The position numbers and the translations under genes are program-made. The notes under the pieces were generated by a model. That model was given only the letters and a program-made list of their open reading frames with translations, did no database searches and was not told where the DNA came from. A stretch of 64,000 bases of DNA from Flavobacterium sp. UBA2787. GTDB lineage: Bacteria; Bacteroidota; Bacteroidia; Flavobacteriales; Flavobacteriaceae. Location: contig DEHZ01000008.1 in assembly GCA_002352205.1 (NCBI GenBank), positions 52,547 to 116,546 on the forward strand, in the 5' to 3' direction. Within the stretch, counting starts at the first letter, position 1; every line of letters starts with the position of its first letter. Shown piece by piece: positions 10,358 to 20,596 of this stretch.

Positions 10358-13300
10358 ATGAAAAACAATTACAATATATCATTTAAGATAATTGATAAAA
10401 ACTTTAAAACTTCAATAAAATTTATATCCTTTTTATTCCTTTTTGGAATTTTTTCCGGCTACTCACAAGTAGTGGAAACGTTTACAAACACAGGAAATGG
10501 CTCTTGGACATGTCCATCAGGCGTTACAACAATAACTGTTGAATGCTGGGGTGGCGGTGGCGGAGGTCAAAGAGCAAACGGTAATCCTTCTGCCGGTGGA
10601 GGAGGCTCCGGAGGCGGGTATGTTAGAACAACTTACAATGTAACCGCAGGAAACACCTATTCGTTTAATATTGGAAATGGCGGAACAGGAAATTCCGGCG
10701 GAAACGGACTACCTACTTGGTTTATAAATAACTCAACTATTTTAGCCATTGGAGGAAGAGGTGCCGGAAATGCAATAGCCACAAACAATAGTTGGGGAAT
10801 AGGTGCTACAGCATTTACAACCGGAAATATCGGAGGAACTATTACTAGCACTTACGGTGGAAATGGTGGAAATGCAGGTAATAATTTTAGCGGTGGCGGA
10901 GGATCTAGTGCCGGAACAACCGTTTCTAACAATGCCAACGGAATTAATGGTGGTAACGCTCCTACAAACGGTTATGCCGGTGCAAATGGACGAAACAACA
11001 ATGGTGCCGGTGCAGTTGGCGGAATTGGTGCAGGAGGTGCAGGAGGAAGAACATCAAACGGAACGGATCAAAATGGAGGTGGCGGAGGAAGAGGTCAAGT
11101 AAGAATTTCATATACAAACCCAAATGCAACTTGTGATACTGCAATATCTTTACCTTGTGGCACAATAAATATGGCAGGATTTACAAACGGCTCTACTAAT
11201 ATTAATCACGGAACAGGATGTTTCATGAGTAATTACGGAGTTTGGTACACTTTTGTTGGTGATGGTCAGCATACAACCATTACTTCAACAGCTTCGGGAG
11301 GATTTGACCACGAGATGTCTATATCGAGCGGCACTTGTGCTTCAAAAATCAATATTGCTTGTAGGAACGATGACGACGATAATGGAACAGAGAGCTATTC
11401 TTTTCAAACCACTACTGGAACAACTTACTTTGTTTACATTGCTCATCATAACAATGGAAGTTCAACTACAGGTAATTTTACAATATCCAGAACTTGTGCT
11501 CCTTATTGTACTCCTACCGCTTCAAATGGTGTTCACAACAATGGTATTACCAATGTTACTTTTAGTACAGTAAATAATACAACAAATAATAATTTAGTTT
11601 ATAATGATTATTCAAATTTAGTAGGTAGTGCTTATCAAGGTGCTGCAATGCCAATCAGTGTAACAACCAATACCGGCAATAATACGTATAATATTAAAAT
11701 TTGGGTTGATTGGAATAATGATTTAGATTTAACTGATGCCGGCGAAGAAGTTTTCTCAGGAATTGTTACTTCAAATACAATTAATGGTGTAATTACCATT
11801 CCAATAAATGCGTCGGTTGGAAACCATCGTTTACGAGTTGGAATTGCCAGAAGAGGAAATGGCAACAACAATGAAAATCCAACACCCTGTTTTGATGGAA
11901 ATCGAGGTGCGTACGAAGATTACACACTTGAAGTTTTGGAAGCAATTCCTTGTTTTAATCCTCCTGTAATTATTACTGATCCGGTTGACACCACAATGGC
12001 TAGTAATGGAACGGCCACACTCACATCTTCTTTTGGAGGTTTTCCTACCAGTTATTTGTGGGAAGTTAGTTCCGATGGTGGAGTCAACTTTACTTCAATT
12101 ACTAATGGAGGAGTTTATTCAAATGCAAATACAGCAAATTTAACGATTACAAATCCAACGGGAGCTTTAAATGGCTTTGTATATCGAGTTTTTGCTACAA
12201 ATGGTTGTGGTACATCGTTGGCATCTGCGAATGCTGTTTTAACCGTAACGGTTAGTTATTGCACACCTGCTTCAACTTCTTCCACAGTTTATATTTCAGG
12301 GATTACTTCCGAAGGAAATTTAAATGATGTTTCCAATGCTCCAACAGGATATTCTGCAGGAGGCTATGGAAATTATTCCTCAACAATCATTGCTACTCAG
12401 GTTGCTGGAGGTGGAATTAATATTGACATTAATCTTGTAGGTTCACAGTTCATCCGAGGATATGTTGATTGGAATGGCGACGGCGATTTTACTGATGCGG
12501 GAGAAGAAATTTATACTACTGGAAACATTGCAACCGGCGACACTTCGTTTGGCTTTGTGATTCCCATTTCAGCAAGTCCGGGGAATTATCGATTTAGAAT
12601 CAGAACGTTAGGATATCCTTCAGGCTCAACAATAACTTCCTGTAATTCTTTACCAAGCGGCGAAACAGAAGATTACACCATAACAGTAGTTTCAGACTGT
12701 GCCGCTAAAATTGATTCCGTTACAAATGGGTCGGTTTGCGGTGCAAATAATCCCGTAACAATTGAAGCTGTCGGATTAGGAAATACAACAGAATACAGAT
12801 GGTACACGACTTATACAGGAGGAACACCAATAGCTGTTACTCCAACGGGAAGTTATACAACATCTGCTTTAGCCAATACAACTATATTTTATGTAACTGC
12901 TTTTAATGGTAGTTGTGAATCATTGGAAAGAACTAGAGTTATTGCTACAATTCTACCTACAACTATCATCAATTTTACTCCAACAGCACCCATTGCATGC
13001 GGAGATGAAGAAGTAATAACCATCAACGCTTCCGGAGATTTTATTATTGAAGAAATATTATTTGAAGATTTTGAAAATGGGTTAGGTCAATTTTCAGTAA
13101 CAACACCAACCAATACAAACGGTGGAGTGGATAGCCCATGGAGTGTTAAAACAAGCACCTATCAACCGACCACTACTTCGGTTTGGCGACCAGCCATAAG
13201 CTCTGGAAATATTGACAATAACTTCGCTTTTACTACATCTGATTATACAAACAACAACTTGGTTACACGATTAACAACCAATGTTCCGCTAAATTCAACA

Positions 13301-15532
13301 GATTTTGTTGATTTAACACTTTCATTCAAGCATTATTATTCCTATTTTTCAGGAGATAATGGTAGAGTTCAGATTTCTACAAATGGAGGAGCTAATTGGA
13401 CGGATTTAAGAGTTTATAATTCTGATTTAGGTACAGCCTCACGATTTATTGATGATTCGATAGATTTAACTGGTTATATCAACATTCCAAATCTACAAAT
13501 TCGATTCCAATATACCGGTTTTTGGGATGATGGTTGGGCCATTGACAACATTAGATTGTTCGGAACAAAACTTTTAAACACTACATTTTCTTGGAACGGT
13601 TCAGAACCGGTTGATGCATTTACTGATTTAGCATGCACAATTCCTTATACAAACCAAACTATTTCTACCATTTACATCAAACCCAATTTAACGCAATTGC
13701 AAGTTGAAAGTTATCCGTTTGAAGTAAGTGCTACGCTTGGAAATGGCTGTACAATTTCGGAAACAATTACAATAACCAACAAATCAAAAGTTTGGCAGGG
13801 AAACAATTCACAATGGGAAAATGCTAATAACTGGCTTCCAATAGGTATTCCTTCAGATGATAATTGTGTTGTTATTCCACCTTCTGCAAATAACCCTATT
13901 ATTTCAGGAAGTAATTATGATGCTTTTGCTTATTTATTAACCATCAAATCCGGTGGAAATTTAACGATTGAATCAAATAACAATATAACTGTTACAAATT
14001 CGGTAAATGTAAATACCGGCGGAAATTTTCTCTTGGAAAATAATTCGAGTTTAATTCAAATTGACGATGTTACAAATAGTGGAAACATAACTTATATTAG
14101 AGAAGCGACAGATATAGATGGACTAGATTATGTTTATTGGTCATCTCCTGTTTCAAATCAATTGTTGAATTCAATTTACACCAGTCCGCCACAAGGTCCA
14201 AAATACAAATGGAACCCCATTCAAGTGAATGGAAACGGGAACTTAGGAAATATTAGTCAAGGAACTTGGGTGAATGCAAACGGAAACACAATGGAAACTG
14301 GTCGAGGTTACATCGTTCGAGGTTCATCTAATTCGGCAATGGCTCCAACTACTATTTCGAGCACTTTTTCCGGTGTACCGAACAATGGTTCAATTAATTA
14401 TACTGTTGAAAGAGGAATGTATACCGGAGTTACTTATCCAGGTTTAAATGGTTCACCAATTTCAAACTTAGATGACAACTGGAACTTATTAGGAAATCCT
14501 TATCCCTCAGCAATCAATGCGTTACAATTTTTATCAGACAACAGCAGTGTTATTTTAGGAAGTGCAAGACTTTGGACGCACGGAACAGATATAACTTTTG
14601 GTGGAACAAACCCATTTTATGGTAGTTTTGGATATAACTATTCATCATCCGATTATTTATTCATCAATTTTACAGGAACAACCATTCCAACTGCCTCCGA
14701 TTTTATAAAAACCGGACAAGCATTTTTTGTTCAGATGGTGGATGGCCCCGGAAATGCATCAGCACAAGTAAACTTTACTAATTCACAAAGAAGTAATGCT
14801 TTCCCTAATAATAATTTCTTTAGAAATGCTGAAAATTCATCGAATGAAAATTCAATTTTAAATTTAGAAAGACATCGAATTTGGCTAGATATTGTTAATG
14901 CAAATAATCAATCTACAACGACTTTAATTGGTTATGTGGAAGGAGCTTCCAATGAAAAAGATTCGTTTTTTGATGCTCACGAAAAAGCTTCCGGTTCGTT
15001 AGGAATTTATTCAAACATAAACGAAGAAACTTTTGCCATTCAAGGTCGTTCGTTGCCTTTTTCTATTGCCGATGAAGTTCCGATAACTTTTAAAACAGCA
15101 AATTCAGGAATACATCATCTTGCCATTTTGGCTGTTGACGGACTATTTGAAAATCAATCAATTTACGTTAAAGATGAATTAGTAAATGTGATTCATGATT
15201 TAAAATTGAGTCCATATCCATTTTCAACAGAAGCCGGAATATATCAAAATAGATTTAAAATTATTTACCAAAATGAAACCCTTGGAATTCCTGATGTAAT
15301 AGGAAATCAAGTTATTGTTTATAAAGACAAAACAAAATTCATTCAAATTTCTACTGGAAACATAACAATGGACCAAGTGAAAATTTATGATATTCAAGGT
15401 AGATTGATTAAAACTATTCAAGACATCAACAACAATACATTGTCAATTGATACACAAATAATGGCAGATCAGGTTTTAATGGTTACTATTATTACAGCTG
15501 ATAATATTAAAGTTACCAAAAAGGTGTTCTAA
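10358..15532 (+). CDS. Giant T9SS-secreted protein with glycine-rich and GEVED domains (1724 aa)
   Basis: Secreted surface protein. Signal peptide with cleavage near GYSQ (about residue 37). Residues 63-248 form a glycine-rich beta domain starting WTCPSGVTTITVECWGGG. A PPC-like domain covers about 257-380. Two GEVED domains follow near 445-526 and 695-780, seen as VDWNNDLDLTDAGEEVF and VDWNGDGDFTDAGEEIY with acidic, Ca-site-like loops. Between them lies an Ig-like or PKD-like region. A jelly-roll-like stretch (FEDFENGLGQF) covers about 900-1070. The module shared with the neighbouring giants starts near 1146, with LDYVYWSSPV near 1257 and GNPYPSAI near 1379, and the T9SS type A sorting domain ends the protein. 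No enzymatic motif seen; adhesion, gliding or matrix role is inference. Confidence 0.88.
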   Translation: MKNNYNISFKIIDKNFKTSIKFISFLFLFGIFSGYSQVVETFTNTGNGSWTCPSGVTTITVECWGGGGGGQRANGNPSAGGGGSGGGYVRTTYNVTAGNTYSFNIGNGGTGNSGGNGLPTWFINNSTILAIGGRGAGNAIATNNSWGIGATAFTTGNIGGTITSTYGGNGGNAGNNFSGGGGSSAGTTVSNNANGINGGNAPTNGYAGANGRNNNGAGAVGGIGAGGAGGRTSNGTDQNGGGGGRGQVRISYTNPNATCDTAISLPCGTINMAGFTNGSTNINHGTGCFMSNYGVWYTFVGDGQHTTITSTASGGFDHEMSISSGTCASKINIACRNDDDDNGTESYSFQTTTGTTYFVYIAHHNNGSSTTGNFTISRTCAPYCTPTASNGVHNNGITNVTFSTVNNTTNNNLVYNDYSNLVGSAYQGAAMPISVTTNTGNNTYNIKIWVDWNNDLDLTDAGEEVFSGIVTSNTINGVITIPINASVGNHRLRVGIARRGNGNNNENPTPCFDGNRGAYEDYTLEVLEAIPCFNPPVIITDPVDTTMASNGTATLTSSFGGFPTSYLWEVSSDGGVNFTSITNGGVYSNANTANLTITNPTGALNGFVYRVFATNGCGTSLASANAVLTVTVSYCTPASTSSTVYISGITSEGNLNDVSNAPTGYSAGGYGNYSSTIIATQVAGGGINIDINLVGSQFIRGYVDWNGDGDFTDAGEEIYTTGNIATGDTSFGFVIPISASPGNYRFRIRTLGYPSGSTITSCNSLPSGETEDYTITVVSDCAAKIDSVTNGSVCGANNPVTIEAVGLGNTTEYRWYTTYTGGTPIAVTPTGSYTTSALANTTIFYVTAFNGSCESLERTRVIATILPTTIINFTPTAPIACGDEEVITINASGDFIIEEILFEDFENGLGQFSVTTPTNTNGGVDSPWSVKTSTYQPTTTSVWRPAISSGNIDNNFAFTTSDYTNNNLVTRLTTNVPLNSTDFVDLTLSFKHYYSYFSGDNGRVQISTNGGANWTDLRVYNSDLGTASRFIDDSIDLTGYINIPNLQIRFQYTGFWDDGWAIDNIRLFGTKLLNTTFSWNGSEPVDAFTDLACTIPYTNQTISTIYIKPNLTQLQVESYPFEVSATLGNGCTISETITITNKSKVWQGNNSQWENANNWLPIGIPSDDNCVVIPPSANNPIISGSNYDAFAYLLTIKSGGNLTIESNNNITVTNSVNVNTGGNFLLENNSSLIQIDDVTNSGNITYIREATDIDGLDYVYWSSPVSNQLLNSIYTSPPQGPKYKWNPIQVNGNGNLGNISQGTWVNANGNTMETGRGYIVRGSSNSAMAPTTISSTFSGVPNNGSINYTVERGMYTGVTYPGLNGSPISNLDDNWNLLGNPYPSAINALQFLSDNSSVILGSARLWTHGTDITFGGTNPFYGSFGYNYSSSDYLFINFTGTTIPTASDFIKTGQAFFVQMVDGPGNASAQVNFTNSQRSNAFPNNNFFRNAENSSNENSILNLERHRIWLDIVNANNQSTTTLIGYVEGASNEKDSFFDAHEKASGSLGIYSNINEETFAIQGRSLPFSIADEVPITFKTANSGIHHLAILAVDGLFENQSIYVKDELVNVIHDLKLSPYPFSTEAGIYQNRFKIIYQNETLGIPDVIGNQVIVYKDKTKFIQISTGNITMDQVKIYDIQGRLIKTIQDINNNTLSIDTQIMADQVLMVTIITADNIKVTKKVF

Positions 15533-15553
15533 CAAAATTTACATTTTATTATT

Positions 15554-15587
15554 AAAAACGGCTTCCTAAATGAAGTCGTTTTTTTAT
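15554..15587 (+). terminator. Rho-independent terminator
   Basis: AAACGGCTTC pairs with GAAGTCGTTT (one wobble) over a six-base loop, followed by T-rich sequence, some 25 bp after the stop of the 1724-aa gene. Confidence 0.85.
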
Positions 15588-15723
15588 AAGTAAAAACTTA
15601 TTCAATTATAACCTTTTAACGATTAAATTAAACATTACAACAATTTATTAACAAATATTTGTGATTTTGTTACAATTTAATCTAAAATAATTATTTCATT
15701 AGAAAATAAATTTAATACACACC

Positions 15724-18700
15724 ATGAAAAAAAAATTCTTGGGAATCTTTTCTCCATCAAACAAATACGGTATTCTTTTATTAATCATTGCGTTTGTATA
15801 CACTAATGACAACTACGCTCAATGCACAAATTCAGTTCAATATGGATCTGCAGTAGCTCCAACAAACACACTTCCTGTTACAATAAGCACTTGTAATTAT
15901 CAAACCGAATATAGTCCAATTACAGCTATAGTTAGCGGAACAACTTATCAAATAAGTAACAGCTGTGGCGGATATATAACCGTAAGAAGCAATACATATA
16001 ATGGAACAGTAATAAGCCATGGAAATTCACCACATACATTTACCGCAACTTCTTCCGGTACTTATTATGTGCACTATAACACAAATGCAGCATGCGGAAC
16101 AGCTTCAAATTGTTGCACAACAACCATAACGTGTACTTCTTGCTCAGCTCCTGTTGCTCCATCTAATGATTTATGTTCTAATGCAACACCGCTTCCTTGC
16201 GGAACAACGAATCTTGCCGGAACAACCGTTGGCACCACAAATATTGCCAATGTTTCAGGCTGTTCAATGTCTAACTACGGAGTATGGTATAGTTTTGTTG
16301 GAGATGGTCAAAACACAACCATTACAACAAATCCTTCTTTTGACATAAAACTTTCCGTTTCCACGGGAACTTGTGGTTCAATGACCAATATTGTATGTAC
16401 AGATTTTTCTCCTGAGTCGGCTTCATTTAGCACTATAAATGGCACAACCTATTATGTTTATGTTGCACATTGGTTGGCCGGAAGTACAACTACCGGAACC
16501 TTCACAATTTCCAGAAGTTGTTCCGCCCCAATTGGTAACGACAATTGTTCTAACGCCATTAATTTAACTGTTAACCCAACAACAACTTGTACTTCCACAA
16601 CTGCAGGTTCAACCATTGGAGCAAGTCAGTCCATGGCTGGTTGTTTAGGTAATGCGGATGATGATGTTTGGTTCAGCTTTGTAGCCACTTCAACCATTCA
16701 CAATGTAACAGTAACACCCGGAACGCTAAGCGATGCTGTGCTGCAAGTTTTCAGCGGAACATGCGGTTCTTTAACCAGTTTAGCTTGCGTTGACAATACA
16801 ATAACCGGAAACGAATCTGCCACGGTTACTGGCTTAACAATCGGAAATACTTACTATGTTAGAGTATACAGTTATTCAAACGGCAGCGGACAAGGAACTT
16901 TTACAATGTGTGTCTCTACACCTGTTAATCCTTGCTCATCTATAACAAATATTGCTTCTTGTGGTTCAACAATTAATGTAAATGTGCCTTCCGGTAGTGG
17001 AAGCTATCCTAGTTCTCCTTGCGGATGGACTACTCCGGGAGTGGAAACAATATATACTTTTACACCCACACAATCAGGAACTTATACCATTCAACAAACA
17101 AATTCTTTTGCCACAATAGATTATCATTATAAAGCGGTATCAGATGGTTGTAATAATATTGGTTGGAGTTGTGTTGACGATTTGTTTGGTGCCTCAACCA
17201 GTTCTACTTTTTTCCTTTCAGCAGGTATTCAATATTATTTTCTCTTAGATCCTGAAAGTACAGCTGGAGGGAATGTAAGCTTTATAATAAACTGTACTAC
17301 AAATCCTTGTACTAATGGTTCCGGAACTGGTACTTCAGCATTGGCTTGTCCTTCAGTTCAATCCGGGGGTTTAGGATTAAACGGTGCCGATCCCATTCCG
17401 TTAGATTGTAATTCTGTTTCAACTTGTGTTGATTTAGAGGCTACTTACCTTCAATTAGGCGATACATCTTCTTATACAGTTGAATCAATTACTTATGCTC
17501 CACCCTATCAATTTAATTGTCTACAAAATCCTGTGAGTGTTAATATTGATGACATTTGGTCTCCGGTAATTAACATTCCTTTTGATTTCTGTTTTTATGG
17601 AAATACGTATAATTCATGTATCATGGGTTCAAATGGTATGATTTCTTTTGACACTACTAATGCAAGTAGTGGTTCTGGATATGCTTTCAGCAATAATCTT
17701 CCAAGTTTGGTAGGTGCTTTGTTTCCAAATACGATTTACGGTGTTTACCACGATATTGACCCGAGTGTTGGTGGAACTGTGGGATGGGAATTAATTACAT
17801 TAAACACCGGCTGTAGAGCTCTTGTAGCTTCATGGAACGACATACCCATGTTTTCATCCGCTTGTAATTCTATACTCTACACCGGAATGATTGTTTTATA
17901 TGAAGACACGAACGTAATTGAAGTTTATATCAAGGAAAAAAACGTTTGTGGTACTTGGAATGGCGGAAATGCAATCGTAGGTATCCAAGATGTAACAGGA
18001 ACACAAGCCGTTGTGGCTCCGGGAAGAAATGGTCTTGATGCTGATTGGACTGTTACAAATGAAGCTTGGCGATTTGTTCCTTCAGGTCCATCCATTACCT
18101 CAATACAATGGTTTGAAGGTTCTGGAACTTCAGGCCCTGTTGTTGGTAATACTGACGTGATTAATGTTTGTCCAACTGTGACAACTACCTACACCGCACA
18201 AGTTACGTATGCTCTTTGCAATGGCTCAACAATTGTAGAAAATGACGAAACTATTGTTACTGTTTTTGGTGATAAAACATGGAATGGTTCAATTGATACA
18301 GATTGGAATAAAGATAACAATTGGACGCCTATTGGTATTCCAAACAATACCGATTGTGTCTTAATTCCGATTACACCAAATGACCCAATAATTTCAGGAA
18401 CAAATTACAATGGTTTAGCAGGAACTTTACGTATTTTGAATGATGCAACCTTAACTGTAAATTCAAACAATAGCATAACTGTAACGGATTGGGTAAATGT
18501 TCAACCGAGTGGAACTTTCGATATTCATGACAATTCCAGTTTAGTTCAAATAAATAATACAACTAACATCGGAAATATCATTTACCGAAGAGACACTGAC
18601 ATTAGAAGATTAGACTATGTCTATTGGTCTTCCCCTGTTGCCGGATTCAATGTAAGTAATATTCCGGCACCAATTACTCCCGGTCCAATATTTACATGGA

Positions 18701-20010
18701 ATACTACTTATGCAAACCCTAATGGTGGACAAGGTTATTGGATTGGAGCGGCAGGAAGCACTATGCAACCTGCTATTGGATATATCATGCGAGGTCCAAA
18801 TAGTTTTGGAAATACACCTGCAACTCTAAACGGTAGTTTTATTGGAGTTCCAAATAATGGCCCAATTACAACCCCAATTACTAGAGGAAGCGACACAAAC
18901 ACGGCCACACATTACGGAACAAACGGAACAGAAATAACCAATCTTAGTGATAATTATAATTTAATTGGAAATCCCTATCCTTCTGCAATTAGAGCAAGTC
19001 AATTCTTGTTTAATAATAACACTAAAATTGAAGGAAATGTGCGACTTTGGACGCACGGCAATTTACCTGCTGCGATAACAAGCCCGTTTTATGATACGTA
19101 TGCCTATAATTACACACCAGGAGATTACTATATATACAATTTTACAGGTGTTACTTGTTGTCCGGCTGCTAGCTCCGATTTGTTCATTGGTGCAGGACAA
19201 GGCTTTTTTGTTCAAATGATTGATGGTCCTCCAGCTTCAGATGTTGTGTCGTTTAATAACGGTTTACGAAATCCTAGCTATGACAATAGTATGTTCTACA
19301 GGAATGCAAATCAAATTGAAACACAAACCAATTTAACCGATTTAGAAAGACACAGAATGTGGTTTGACATCATCAATTCAGATGGACTAAATGATCGAAC
19401 TTTAGTTGGCTATGTTGAAAATGCAACGATGGGCAGAGACAGTTTCTTCGATTGTAATACGGCTGTCGCAGGAAATATGATAATTTATTCCCTTCTAGAG
19501 GAAGAAAAACTAACCATACAAGGAAGAAGTTTACCTTTTGATGTGAATGATGTCGTTCCGATGGGCGTACATATTCCAACTAGTGGTCAATACACGATTG
19601 CTCTTGCGGCCATTGATGGTTTATTTGAAAACCAAGCCGTTTATTTAAAAGATAATTTGACGAATACCATTCACGACATCAAAGAAAATCCATATTCATT
19701 TACATCGGAACAAGGAACATTCAACAATCGTTTTGAAGTGATTTATCAAAATGAAACGCTCAGTAATCCTGATTTTACTTTTGAAAATATTGTCAGAGTA
19801 ACTTCTAATGAAAATGTCACCGTTCATTCCACCATCGAATTAATGGAATCAATCTTGGTTTATAATGTGTTGGGACAAAAATTAGCTGAATACAATAATG
19901 TCAACGCAAATCAATTGGTTTTAACTACTTTACAGAAAAATAATTCAACTTTATTGTTGAAAATAAAATTGCAAAACGGAACAACTTCCATCGAAAAAGT
20001 AATTTATTAA
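15724..20010 (+). CDS. Giant T9SS-secreted multidomain protein (1428 aa), paralogue of the first giant
   Basis: Close paralogue of the 1381-aa protein two genes upstream. Signal peptide with cleavage near DNYAQ (about residue 33). Two PPC-like beta domains (about 148-265 and 272-400, each starting NDxCSNA) are followed by a third near 405-520. The long Cys-rich region is almost collinear with the paralogue (TSALACPSVQSGGLGL; NIDDIWSPVINIPFDFCFYG). The shared C-terminal module starts near 853, with LDYVYWSSPV near 963 and GNPYPSAI near 1082. A T9SS type A sorting domain occupies about 1355-1428 (VYNVLGQKLAEY). It lacks the N-terminal jelly-roll of its paralogue. The stop overlaps the stop of the convergent small gene on the other strand by 4 bp. 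Confidence 0.88.
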   Translation: MKKKFLGIFSPSNKYGILLLIIAFVYTNDNYAQCTNSVQYGSAVAPTNTLPVTISTCNYQTEYSPITAIVSGTTYQISNSCGGYITVRSNTYNGTVISHGNSPHTFTATSSGTYYVHYNTNAACGTASNCCTTTITCTSCSAPVAPSNDLCSNATPLPCGTTNLAGTTVGTTNIANVSGCSMSNYGVWYSFVGDGQNTTITTNPSFDIKLSVSTGTCGSMTNIVCTDFSPESASFSTINGTTYYVYVAHWLAGSTTTGTFTISRSCSAPIGNDNCSNAINLTVNPTTTCTSTTAGSTIGASQSMAGCLGNADDDVWFSFVATSTIHNVTVTPGTLSDAVLQVFSGTCGSLTSLACVDNTITGNESATVTGLTIGNTYYVRVYSYSNGSGQGTFTMCVSTPVNPCSSITNIASCGSTINVNVPSGSGSYPSSPCGWTTPGVETIYTFTPTQSGTYTIQQTNSFATIDYHYKAVSDGCNNIGWSCVDDLFGASTSSTFFLSAGIQYYFLLDPESTAGGNVSFIINCTTNPCTNGSGTGTSALACPSVQSGGLGLNGADPIPLDCNSVSTCVDLEATYLQLGDTSSYTVESITYAPPYQFNCLQNPVSVNIDDIWSPVINIPFDFCFYGNTYNSCIMGSNGMISFDTTNASSGSGYAFSNNLPSLVGALFPNTIYGVYHDIDPSVGGTVGWELITLNTGCRALVASWNDIPMFSSACNSILYTGMIVLYEDTNVIEVYIKEKNVCGTWNGGNAIVGIQDVTGTQAVVAPGRNGLDADWTVTNEAWRFVPSGPSITSIQWFEGSGTSGPVVGNTDVINVCPTVTTTYTAQVTYALCNGSTIVENDETIVTVFGDKTWNGSIDTDWNKDNNWTPIGIPNNTDCVLIPITPNDPIISGTNYNGLAGTLRILNDATLTVNSNNSITVTDWVNVQPSGTFDIHDNSSLVQINNTTNIGNIIYRRDTDIRRLDYVYWSSPVAGFNVSNIPAPITPGPIFTWNTTYANPNGGQGYWIGAAGSTMQPAIGYIMRGPNSFGNTPATLNGSFIGVPNNGPITTPITRGSDTNTATHYGTNGTEITNLSDNYNLIGNPYPSAIRASQFLFNNNTKIEGNVRLWTHGNLPAAITSPFYDTYAYNYTPGDYYIYNFTGVTCCPAASSDLFIGAGQGFFVQMIDGPPASDVVSFNNGLRNPSYDNSMFYRNANQIETQTNLTDLERHRMWFDIINSDGLNDRTLVGYVENATMGRDSFFDCNTAVAGNMIIYSLLEEEKLTIQGRSLPFDVNDVVPMGVHIPTSGQYTIALAAIDGLFENQAVYLKDNLTNTIHDIKENPYSFTSEQGTFNNRFEVIYQNETLSNPDFTFENIVRVTSNENVTVHSTIELMESILVYNVLGQKLAEYNNVNANQLVLTTLQKNNSTLLLKIKLQNGTTSIEKVIY

Positions 20011-20333
20011 AGGTAATTAATGAAATTCCAAAAAGACCTTTGCTTTAAGTAGTGATGGTCTTTTTCGTTTTGATAAGCTTCTTGTTCAAACGAAATATTT
20101 CGGTAAGCTAAATTTCTATCCCTAAATTGAATTAATCGAATTAAATACTCCAAGATATACCAAACCAAAAAAGGAATAACTAACAGTTCAATTTGTTGCC
20201 GAATATGAATGCGTTCATGGTTTAATAAAACTACATTTTCTTTGTCCGATTTGTATTTTAAAAACACAAACGGATACAAAGTAAGTCCTCGAAAACCTTT
20301 TGGGGTTAAATATTTAAAAACTAATACAAACAT
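20007..20333 (-). CDS. Small M56/BlaR1-like membrane protein with HERIH motif
   Basis: A 108-residue protein with HERIHIRQQIELL around residues 43-55, an HExxH-like arrangement (HERIH) similar to that of BlaR1/MecR1-type M56 proteins, followed by a hydrophobic segment (VIPFLVWYILEYLIRL) and a polar C-terminus with FEQEAYQNE, which may supply the third metal ligand. This matches compact membrane proteins found in Flavobacteria, but no activity is established. I chose the ATG at 20333; the upstream TTG at 20342 is less likely. It is convergent with the giant T9SS gene (4-bp overlap) and divergent from the DUF5522 gene, with only 28 bp between start codons, so the two may share a control region. 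Confidence 0.7.
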   Translation of the reverse strand: MFVLVFKYLTPKGFRGLTLYPFVFLKYKSDKENVVLLNHERIHIRQQIELLVIPFLVWYILEYLIRLIQFRDRNLAYRNISFEQEAYQNEKDHHYLKQRSFWNFINYL

Positions 20334-20348
20334 TTGTTGCAAAGTTGC

Positions 20349-20356
20349 TAATTTTG
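20349..20356 (+). promoter_or_regulatory. -7 promoter element (TAATTTTG) of the DUF5522 gene
   Basis: TAATTTTG matches TAnnTTTG and ends five nucleotides before the ATG at 20362. Transcription would then start at or next to the start codon (leaderless). No -33 TTG was found at normal spacing. Confidence 0.4.
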
Positions 20357-20361
20357 TAGTT

Positions 20362-20541
20362 ATGAATACACCAAATTCTGAAAATAAATTAATCGAAGGC
20401 GAAGATTTCTATTACACGCCCGAAGGTTATAAATGTTTTACTGAAAAATATCATTTAAAAAGAGGCTATTGCTGCAAAAGCGGATGCCGACATTGTCCAT
20501 ATGGATTTGATAAAAAAACGAATACAATCAAAAAAAAATAA
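20362..20541 (+). CDS. DUF5522-type small cysteine-rich protein
   Basis: A 59-residue cytoplasmic protein with a compact cysteine signature GYCCKSGCRHCPYG near residues 35-48 that could bind a metal, preceded by EGEDFYYTPEGYKCFTE and ending in a basic tail. This matches the widespread Bacteroidota DUF5522 proteins, whose function is not known. I chose the internal ATG at 20362 because the conserved part begins right after it and the region upstream is on the opposite strand's gene. It precedes the urocanate hydratase gene by 55 bp; the gap holds A-rich tandem repeats with a period of about 7-8 nt. Confidence 0.78.
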   Translation: MNTPNSENKLIEGEDFYYTPEGYKCFTEKYHLKRGYCCKSGCRHCPYGFDKKTNTIKKK

Positions 20542-20596
20542 TTCGAAAAATCAAAAAATCCAACAATCTAAAAATCGAATAATCTAATTATCCAAA

